Assembly: GCA_937960755.1 (NCBI GenBank) | Contig: CALGOL010000401.1 | Span: forward strand, 1-11,159 | Source: an uncultured Azospirillum sp. | Lineage (GTDB): Bacteria; Pseudomonadota; Alphaproteobacteria; Azospirillales; Azospirillaceae | Direction: 5' to 3' | DNA length: 11,159 nt | Shown: positions 6,348-11,159 of the stretch, piece by piece | Layout of the letters: the number at the start of each line of letters is the position of its first letter | Position numbering within the stretch: position 1 is the first letter of the stretch | Translations under genes and position numbers: made by a program | The notes under the pieces: model-generated | What the model saw: only the letters and a program-made list of their open reading frames with translations | What the model was told of the DNA's origin: nothing | Databases searched by the model: none

Positions 6348-7385
6348 ATGTTCAAGTCGCTTCGCTTCGGAAATTTCTTATCCTTCGCCCCCGACGCCCC
6401 GGCGGTGGAACTGGGGCCGATCAACCTGCTGATTGGTCCTAACGGGTGCGGAAAATCCAACTTCATCACCGGCATCGGCTTGATAAGGGCGCTGGCGAAA
6501 AATAACCAGGACGATTATTTGCAGAAAGAAGGAGGAGCAAGCACTTTTGTGCATGGTTTTATCAAAATTGGCCTAATCGAAATTCAAGTTGGAACAAACG
6601 ACTCTGTCCATCATATTAAATACTGCGCGCAACTTAAAATAGATAGAAAATTAAATTATGAGAATCAAAATATATTTTTTGATGGTAAAAATGTAGATTA
6701 CAGTGATATAGAAGATGGATTTCTACTGTACAATGGTTTAATCACAACAAAAAATATAGCTTATATCAGAATATATAAGAACCGCGTCTTTGGTCGCGAA
6801 ATGAAGCCACGCTGGCCGCAGCCGGCGGATTTGCCCAATGATTTTCTGTCGGAAGATTACGCCAATCTCGGCCTGATCCTGTCGCGCATCCGCCAGACGC
6901 CTTCAGCGCAGCGATTGGTGGAATGGATGCAGGTTTTCGACCCGGCGGTGACGGATTATAACGTGCTGATCGTCGGCGGCGTCTGCCAAATATTTCTGGA
7001 GGAAGGCGACCGGGTTGTCCCCGCCGGGCGGTTGTCGGATGGGGCGCTGCAATACCTCTGCCTGCTCGCGGTGCTGTGCGACCCGGAACCGCCGCCTTTG
7101 GTGTGCATCGAGGAACCGGAAATCGGCTTGCACCCCGATGTGGTGGCGCGGCTGGGAGATTTGCTGCGCGAGGCCTCCACTCGCACCCAAATCATCGTGA
7201 CCACCCATTCGGAAAGTCTGGTGGACTCCTTCAGCGACGCGCCGGAATGCGTCATCGCTTGCGAAAAGCGTGACGGCGCCACGGTAATGAACCGGCTTGA
7301 CCGGGAAAACCTGAAGGAATGGCTGGAAAAATACTCGCTGGGCGAGCTCTGGGCGCGCGGCCACATCGGGGCGAATAAATGGTGA
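6348..7385 (+). CDS. RecF/OLD-like AAA (ABC-type) ATPase with mosaic centre
   Basis: This is a 345-residue AAA_21-type ATPase with an ABC-style nucleotide-binding domain. Visible motifs are Walker A GPNGCGKS (30-37), signature LSDGALQYL (229-237), Walker B with D-loop region LVCIEEPEIGLHP (251-263; Glu255/Glu256) and switch histidine TTHS (285-288). The block FGREMKPRWPQPADLPNDFL (148-167) is typical of ATPases encoded beside DUF4276 genes. It overlaps the DUF4276 gene by 7 nt (ATGGTGA), so the products are probably made in fixed ratio and act together, plausibly in phage or plasmid defence. Residues about 65-144 come from DNA near 28% GC (6541-6780, counted by hand), rich in Asn, Lys, Ile and Tyr, while 6781-6840 and 7081-7140 are each 63%. 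The frame is intact. An in-frame TGA at 6333 limits upstream starts; a weak AGGG is at 6339-6342. Confidence 0.88.
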   Translation: MFKSLRFGNFLSFAPDAPAVELGPINLLIGPNGCGKSNFITGIGLIRALAKNNQDDYLQKEGGASTFVHGFIKIGLIEIQVGTNDSVHHIKYCAQLKIDRKLNYENQNIFFDGKNVDYSDIEDGFLLYNGLITTKNIAYIRIYKNRVFGREMKPRWPQPADLPNDFLSEDYANLGLILSRIRQTPSAQRLVEWMQVFDPAVTDYNVLIVGGVCQIFLEEGDRVVPAGRLSDGALQYLCLLAVLCDPEPPPLVCIEEPEIGLHPDVVARLGDLLREASTRTQIIVTTHSESLVDSFSDAPECVIACEKRDGATVMNRLDRENLKEWLEKYSLGELWARGHIGANKW

Positions 7386-7942
7386 CGGTGATTTTGCTGG
7401 TGGAAGGCGGCGGCGACAATAAAGGCATGTTGCGGCGTTATGGCGACGCCTTCCGCCAATTATTAATCCGCATCCTTGGCGATGAACGTGCAAAGAAAGT
7501 CGATGTGCGATTATGCGGCGGGCGAGGCTCCGCCTTTGATGATTACAGACTGTCGTTAAAACAAAAATCCGGCCCGCGTATCCTGCTGCTGGTGGATTCA
7601 GAAGGCCCAGTGGATGAAGATCACTCACCCTGGCGCCATGTGCAACTCAATCGCCATGATCGTTGGGAACGGCCGGCGGGGGCCGGCGACCAGGATTTGC
7701 ATTTCATGCATCAATGCATGGAAGCGTGGGTGCTGGCGGGAAGCGAGAGCTATAGCGGCAAACCGCCGTTTTCCTATGATAAGGATAAGGCGTTGGCGGA
7801 ACTAAAGAAGCTGTTCGGCCCCAATTACCGCAAAACGGACGGTTTTGGCAAACTGGCCACGGCCGACCCGGCGCGAATCGCAAAGTTCTGCCCGCGTTTC
7901 GGCAAACGCTTCTTCGATGAAATCAAACAGGCGACGGTCTGA
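7379..7942 (+). CDS. DUF4276 TOPRIM-like protein, partner of the ATPase
   Basis: This is a 187-residue protein with the DUF4276 pattern. VILLVEGGGD (4-13) carries the TOPRIM-type glutamate (Glu9), ILLLVDSEGPV (68-78) carries the acidic pair Asp73/Glu75, and HFMHQCMEAWVLAG (108-121) is the family's hallmark MEAW block. TOPRIM domains bind Mg2+ through these acids in nucleases, primases and topoisomerases, so a nuclease role, gated by the upstream ATPase, is inferred; it has not been shown here. The ATG lies inside the end of the ATPase gene (7-nt overlap), and the gene ends 24 nt before the convergent pheS. Composition is more mixed than the neighbouring housekeeping genes, with AT-richer patches around 7440-7570. 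An alternative is that the pair serves DNA repair rather than defence. Confidence 0.85.
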   Translation: MVTVILLVEGGGDNKGMLRRYGDAFRQLLIRILGDERAKKVDVRLCGGRGSAFDDYRLSLKQKSGPRILLLVDSEGPVDEDHSPWRHVQLNRHDRWERPAGAGDQDLHFMHQCMEAWVLAGSESYSGKPPFSYDKDKALAELKKLFGPNYRKTDGFGKLATADPARIAKFCPRFGKRFFDEIKQATV

Positions 7943-7966
7943 CGCCGCCGCCCGGTTCGCCAAACC

Positions 7967-9052
7967 TCAGCCCACCAGCCCGCGCGCCATGCTGGGCATG
8001 TCCAGCGGCAAGAAGCCGTAATGCTTCAGCCAGCGCAAATCCGCCTCAAAGAAGGTGCGTAAATCGGGGATGCCGTATTTCAGCATCGCCACCCGCTCCA
8101 CCCCCATGCCGAAGGCGAAGCCCTGATACTTGGCGGAATCAATGCCGCAGGCTTCCAGCACGTTGGGATGCACCATGCCGCAGCCCAAAATCTCCAGCCA
8201 ATCGCCGTAATCGCCCAGCTTCAACTCGCCGCCTTTGCGCGAGCAGCCGATGTCCACCTCGGCCGACGGTTCGGTGAAGGGGAAGAAGCTGGGGCGGAAA
8301 CGCAGCGGCAGGTCGTCCACGTCGAAGAAGGCGCGGCAGAACTCCACCAAGCAGCCCTTGAGGTGGCCCATGTTGGTCGCCTCGTCGATCACCAGACCTT
8401 CAATCTGGTGGAACATCGGCGTGTGGGTCATGTCGTAGTCGGAACGGTAGGTGCGGCCCGGCGCTATGATGCGGATCGGCGGCTTGTTGTTCAGCATGGT
8501 GCGCACCTGCACCGGGCTGGTGTGGGTGCGCAGCAGCATGCGGTGCGAGCCGTCCGGGCCGGCTTGGGCGGCGTCCGGCAGATAGAACGTGTCGTGCATG
8601 TCGCGCGCCGGATGACCGGGCGGGAAGTTCAGCGCGGTGAAGTTATGGAAGTCGCTTTCAATGTCCGGGCCTTCCGCCACGGTGAAGCCCATTTCGGCAA
8701 AAATCGCCACCATCTCGTCAATGGTCTGGCTGATCGGGTGAATGCGCCCGGTCGCCTCCGGCCGCACCGGCAGCGTGACGTCGATGCGCTCCGCCTCCAG
8801 CCGCGCCGCCAGTTCGGCCGCCGCCAGTTCGGCCTTGCGGCCGTCCAGCGCCGCCGCCACCGCGTCCTTGACGAGGTTTAACTCGGCTCCGCGCGCCTTG
8901 CGCTCATCCGGCGACAGGCCGCCCAATTCCTTCATCAGGGCGGTGAGGCGCCCTTTCTTGCCCAAGGCCGCGACGCGCGCCTCCTCCAACGCCTGCATAT
9001 CGGTCGCGGCGTTCACCAATGCCAGGAGTTCAGTCTTGACGGCGTCGAGCAT
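7967..9052 (-). CDS. pheS: Phenylalanyl-tRNA synthetase alpha subunit
   Basis: This is the catalytic alpha subunit (361 residues) of the cytoplasmic alpha2-beta2 enzyme that charges tRNA-Phe. An N-terminal coiled-coil tRNA-binding arm (about 1-85) precedes the class II core. The core shows TGRIHPISQTIDEMVAIFAEMGF (101-123), RTHTSPVQVR (175-184), motif 2 around GRTYRSDYD and FHQIEGLVID (214-223), RPSFFPFTEPSAEV (253-266) and motif 3 GMGVERVAMLKYG (315-327). The ATG at 9052 is preferred, with GGGA at 9063-9060 and 7 nt spacing. A frame starting with TTG at 9067 would add five residues and overlap that site. It lies behind rplT and a terminator-like structure. pheT, which normally follows directly, is absent downstream and instead lies beyond rpmI on the other strand. 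The gene is intact. Confidence 0.96.
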   Translation of the reverse strand: MLDAVKTELLALVNAATDMQALEEARVAALGKKGRLTALMKELGGLSPDERKARGAELNLVKDAVAAALDGRKAELAAAELAARLEAERIDVTLPVRPEATGRIHPISQTIDEMVAIFAEMGFTVAEGPDIESDFHNFTALNFPPGHPARDMHDTFYLPDAAQAGPDGSHRMLLRTHTSPVQVRTMLNNKPPIRIIAPGRTYRSDYDMTHTPMFHQIEGLVIDEATNMGHLKGCLVEFCRAFFDVDDLPLRFRPSFFPFTEPSAEVDIGCSRKGGELKLGDYGDWLEILGCGMVHPNVLEACGIDSAKYQGFAFGMGVERVAMLKYGIPDLRTFFEADLRWLKHYGFLPLDMPSMARGLVG

Positions 9053-9068
9053 GGTCTTGTCCCACAAG

Positions 9069-9104
9069 AAAAAAGGGAGCCGGGCTTTAGCGCCGCAGGC
9101 TCCC
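9069..9104 (-). terminator. Intrinsic terminator/attenuator upstream of pheS
   Basis: Read on the minus strand, GGGAGCC (9104-9098) pairs with GGCTCCC (9081-9075), with an inner GGC/GCC pair in the loop, and is followed directly by six T residues (9074-9069). This is a textbook Rho-independent terminator. It lies 17 nt before the pheS start codon and after rplT, so full termination would leave pheS unexpressed from the ribosomal-protein promoter. Regulated read-through is therefore likely. Confidence 0.82.
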
Positions 9105-9111
9105 CCTTATG

Positions 9112-9165
9112 ACCGGAGTTCCAGCCGCGGGCAAGCGCCCGCAGCCGAAAGCTTCCTCGTCCGGT
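9112..9165 (-). promoter_or_regulatory. Structured rplT-pheS leader, possible attenuation element
   Basis: A 9-bp hairpin (plus-strand arms GCCGCGGGC, 9124-9132, and GCCCGCAGC, 9137-9145, one G-U pair in RNA) is enclosed by a second inverted repeat, ACCGGA (9112-9117) with TCCGGT (9160-9165). The structure starts right after the rplT stop and is followed by the terminator at 9069-9104. No Phe-rich leader peptide like E. coli PheM is present and no ATG occurs in this stretch, so any control would not be classic translational attenuation. Confidence 0.45.
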
Positions 9166-9166
9166 A

Positions 9167-9538
9167 TTACGCGGCGACCTTGGCGGTCAGCGCGGCCTGC
9201 GCCTGATCGACGACGGCCTTGAAGGTCGCCGGCTCGCGGGCGGCGAGATCGGCCAGAACCTTACGATCCAAGTCGATGCCGGCCAGCTTCAGGCCGTTGA
9301 TGAAGCGCGAGTACGTCATGCCGTACTGACGCACGCCGGCGTTGATGCGCTGAATCCACAAGCCGCGGAAATCGCGCTTCTTATTGCGACGGTCGCGATA
9401 GGCGTAACGCAACGCCTTTTCGACCTTCTCCATCGCAATACGGTAATTGGTCGAGCCGCGGCCGCGGTAGCCCTTGGCCAGCTTGAGAATCTTGCGGTGA
9501 CGGGCGTGCTTGGTGACGCCGCGCTTAACGTGAGCCAT
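9167..9538 (-). CDS. rplT: 50S ribosomal protein L20
   Basis: This is a 123-residue L20, an early-assembly 23S rRNA-binding protein of the large subunit. The family core is unmistakable: HVKRGVTKHARHRKILKLAKGYRGR, then RNKKRDFRGLWIQRINAGVRQYGMTYSRFINGL and a C-terminal DRKVLADLAAREPATFKAVV. The length is a few residues above the usual 117-119 because of an alanine-rich tail. The ATG at 9538 has GGAAGGA upstream at 7 nt spacing. It follows rpmI by 23 nt in the usual order. In several bacteria L20 represses its own operon by binding a leader pseudoknot; I cannot show that here. Confidence 0.97.
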   Translation of the reverse strand: MAHVKRGVTKHARHRKILKLAKGYRGRGSTNYRIAMEKVEKALRYAYRDRRNKKRDFRGLWIQRINAGVRQYGMTYSRFINGLKLAGIDLDRKVLADLAAREPATFKAVVDQAQAALTAKVAA

Positions 9539-9561
9539 GGATCAATCCTTCCGAGAATAAA

Positions 9562-9762
9562 TTAAGCGTTGCGCAGCCAGTTCTTCAGCACGATGCGCGC
9601 GTCGGCGTCGCACAGAGTCATCATGCCGCGGGCGTCCCGCTTCATCTTGGTGGACTTGTTTTCCAGGCAGTGGCGCTTGAACGCCGCGCCGGCGCGAACC
9701 TTGCCGGTGCCGGTCACTTTGAAGCGCTTCTTGGCGCCGCTCTTCGTCTTCAACTTGGGCAT
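9562..9762 (-). CDS. rpmI: 50S ribosomal protein L35
   Basis: This is a 66-residue basic ribosomal protein. MPKLKTKSGAKKRFKVTGTGKVRAG, then KRHCLENKSTKMKRDARG and a C-terminal LKNWLRNA match L35 end to end. The start at 9762 is fixed by the universal MPK.KT N-terminus and by AGGA (9772-9769) 6 nt upstream; the open frame runs to 9885, but those 41 codons are not part of L35. infC, which commonly precedes rpmI, is not next to it here: upstream lies a 302-nt gap and then the divergent pheT. Confidence 0.96.
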   Translation of the reverse strand: MPKLKTKSGAKKRFKVTGTGKVRAGAAFKRHCLENKSTKMKRDARGMMTLCDADARIVLKNWLRNA

Positions 9763-10064
9763 TTTCCGTCCTTTCGACAAAGGGGGAATTATCGGGCGGT
9801 TGGGCATGCCCCGGAACCTTGTCCGGCCTCGCCGCCACGGTGGAAGACGGGGCTTATAAGCCGCCCCGCGACGCGACGCAAGCAAAACTAAGGGCCGGCG
9901 GGGGAAACGCCGCCGCCGCCGCCGAAACCTTCACCGCGCCGCAGCGTATAATAATTTAAATCGAGATTGAGTGGACCTGCGGTCGATTTCTTGGCAAAAC
10001 GTGCTCCCCTGGCGCCGCCGCATCCGGCGGGGTCCGCTCGTTATCGTCATTGGTTTGGCCGGTC
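9763..10064. promoter_or_regulatory. Divergent rpmI/pheT control region
   Basis: This 302-nt gap has no convincing gene and must hold promoters in both directions. For rpmI (minus strand) TATAAG (9857-9852), inside the perfect palindrome GGCTTATAAGCC (9851-9862), has a weak TTGCGT 18 nt upstream. For pheT (plus strand) there is a perfect TATAAT at 9947-9952 without a good -35, leaving a leader of about 105 nt. That leader contains the hairpin CCGCCG-CATC-CGGCGG (10015-10030). The rpmI leader could also fold through CGGGGC/GCCCCG (9848-9853 and 9863-9868). No infC remnant was recognised. Confidence 0.45.
9908..9924. repeat. Short CCG trinucleotide tract
   Basis: CGCCGCCGCCGCCGCCG gives more than five CCG units in the non-coding rpmI/pheT gap, 23 nt upstream of the plus-strand TATAAT. 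It might vary in length between strains by slippage, though such tracts are common in GC-rich genomes. Confidence 0.5.
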
Positions 10065-11159
10065 ATGAAATTCACCCTCTCCTGGCTCAAAGAGCATCTC
10101 GACACCGACGCCTCGTTGCAGACCATCTGCGACAAGCTCACCGCGCTGGGCTTGGAGGTGGAGGGCGTGAAGGACCGCGCAGCCGCGCTCGCCCCGTTCC
10201 GCATCGCCCGCGTCGTCACGGCCGAAAAGCACCCCGACGCCGACAAGCTGCGGGTGCTGACGGTGGATAACGGGACCGAAACCCTGCAAGTGGTGTGCGG
10301 CGCCCCCAATGCGCGGGCCGGCTTGGTCGGGGTGTTCGCGGCGGAAGGGGCCTATATTCCCGGCTCTAAGATCACCTTGAAAAAGGGCGTCATTCGTGGC
10401 GTCGAATCCAACGGCATGATGTGCTCAAAGCGCGAGCTTGAACTGTCGGATGAGCACGACGGCATCATCGAACTGCCGGAAGACGCCCCGGTCGGGCAAA
10501 GCTTCGCCGCCTGGGCCGGGCTCGACGATCCGGTGATTGAAATTGCGCTCACCCCCGACCGCGCCGATTGCGCCGGGGTGCGCGGCGTGGCGCGCGATCT
10601 CGCCGCCGCCGGTCTTGGAACCCTGAAGCCGCTGGACGCCGGCCGCATCGATTCGCGTCCCGTCAAGGGCGGCTTCCCCAGCCCGCTCGGCGTCGTCATC
10701 GAACGGCCCGACGCCTGTCCGATGTTCGCCGCCCGTTATTTCCGTGGGCTGAAGAACGGCCCCAGCCCGCAATGGCTGCAAGACCGCCTGACCGCCATCG
10801 GCCTGCGGCCGATTTCCGCCTTGGTGGACATCACCAACTACGTCACTTTCGACACGTCGCGGCCGTTGCATGTTTTCGACGCCGACAAGGTCAAGGGCGG
10901 CATTGTGGTGCGCATGGCGCGGGAAGGCGAAACCTTGGCTGCGCTGAACGGCAAGACCTACGCCCTCGACCCGGAATTCACGGTGGTCGCCGACCATGAA
11001 CAGGCCGAAGGCTTGGGCGGGATTGTTGGCGGCGAGCCGACCGGCTGTTCGGAAGCGACCGTTAACGTGTTGCTGGAAGTCGCCTTGTTCGACGCGCTGC
11101 GCACGGCGCGCACCGGCCGCCGGCTGGGCATCGACACCGACGCCCGCTACCGCTTCGAC
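10065..11159 (+). CDS. pheT: Phenylalanyl-tRNA synthetase beta subunit (5' part)
   Basis: The first 365 residues of PheT are present and the frame is open at the window end; the full protein is normally about 800 residues. MKFTLSWLKEHLDT is the standard N-terminus. An EMAP/Myf-type tRNA-binding domain follows (RVVTAEKHPDADKLRVLTVDNG, VVCGAPNARAG, GVESNGMMCSKRELEL), then the B3/B4 editing region (TPDRADCAGVRGVARDLAAAGL, RPISALVDITNYVTFDTSRPLHVFDADKVKG) and the start of B5 (TGRRLGIDTDARYRFD). The beta subunit supports tRNA-Phe recognition and edits Tyr-tRNA-Phe. The gene is divergent from rpmI instead of following pheS, so it must have its own promoter. The ribosome-binding site before 10065 is weak. 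Confidence 0.96.
   Translation, partial: MKFTLSWLKEHLDTDASLQTICDKLTALGLEVEGVKDRAAALAPFRIARVVTAEKHPDADKLRVLTVDNGTETLQVVCGAPNARAGLVGVFAAEGAYIPGSKITLKKGVIRGVESNGMMCSKRELELSDEHDGIIELPEDAPVGQSFAAWAGLDDPVIEIALTPDRADCAGVRGVARDLAAAGLGTLKPLDAGRIDSRPVKGGFPSPLGVVIERPDACPMFAARYFRGLKNGPSPQWLQDRLTAIGLRPISALVDITNYVTFDTSRPLHVFDADKVKGGIVVRMAREGETLAALNGKTYALDPEFTVVADHEQAEGLGGIVGGEPTGCSEATVNVLLEVALFDALRTARTGRRLGIDTDARYRFD

Noticed and set aside
6485..6790. AT-rich patch as an insertion sequence or separate gene
   Set aside because: There are no terminal repeats or target duplication, and the ATPase reading frame continues through it without a stop, joining conserved family blocks on both sides.
9053..9067. TTG start for pheS five codons upstream
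   Set aside because: It would overlap the ribosome-binding site serving the ATG at 9052 and lies within the base of the terminator T-run region.
9105..9166. PheM-like Phe-rich leader peptide before pheS
   Set aside because: No ATG and no run of TTT/TTC codons is present on the minus strand between rplT and the terminator.
9763..9885. Extended reading frame upstream of rpmI
   Set aside because: L35 begins with MPK.KT; the extra 41 codons have no family resemblance and an AGGA site fits the start at 9762.
10015..10030. Hairpin before pheT as a terminator
   Set aside because: The stem is perfect but no T-run follows, and it lies in the pheT leader; kept only as part of the control region.
9971..10270. 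GTG-started frame overlapping pheT
   Set aside because: It is an out-of-frame shadow of pheT with arginine-rich, low-complexity product and no recognisable domain.

Overview
The window is GC-rich chromosomal DNA from a Gram-negative bacterium, most likely an alphaproteobacterium. The evidence is high GC with GC-ending codons, a FliL-like flagellar protein, a LysR regulator divergent from a TauE/SafE exporter, and the style of the PheS, PheT, L20 and L35 proteins. The genus cannot be fixed from the sequence. I see no tRNA, rRNA, CRISPR array, insertion sequence or transposase.

Left part (1-2646): a small protein with a lone cyclic-nucleotide-binding-like domain faces, tail to tail and 4 nt away, a single-pass FliL-like protein on the minus strand. 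The FliL-like gene shares an upstream region with a divergent YegD-type Hsp70-family ATPase gene. Middle (2647-6266): a minus-strand class 3 lipase-like gene lies behind an AT-rich leader with a long palindrome. Upstream of it is a LysR regulator, divergently transcribed from a two-gene unit (TauE/SafE anion exporter, then a VOC/glyoxalase-fold protein) that it may control.

Accessory pair (6348-7942): a RecF/OLD-like AAA (ABC-type) ATPase overlaps by 7 nt a TOPRIM-like DUF4276 protein. This arrangement resembles two-gene anti-phage ATPase + TOPRIM systems. The ATPase gene is a mosaic: about 240 nt in its middle are near 28% GC while the nearby 3' part of the gene is about 63%. This is the best candidate in the window for an uncharacterised system.

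Right part (7967-11159): essential translation genes. rpmI, rplT and pheS run on the minus strand, and pheT starts divergently on the plus strand and leaves the window after 365 codons. The common bacterial order is rpmI-rplT-pheS-pheT on one strand, so here the rpmI-rplT-pheS block appears inverted relative to pheT. This separates the two subunits of phenylalanyl-tRNA synthetase into different transcripts. A strong intrinsic terminator preceded by a second hairpin lies between rplT and pheS and suggests attenuation of pheS.
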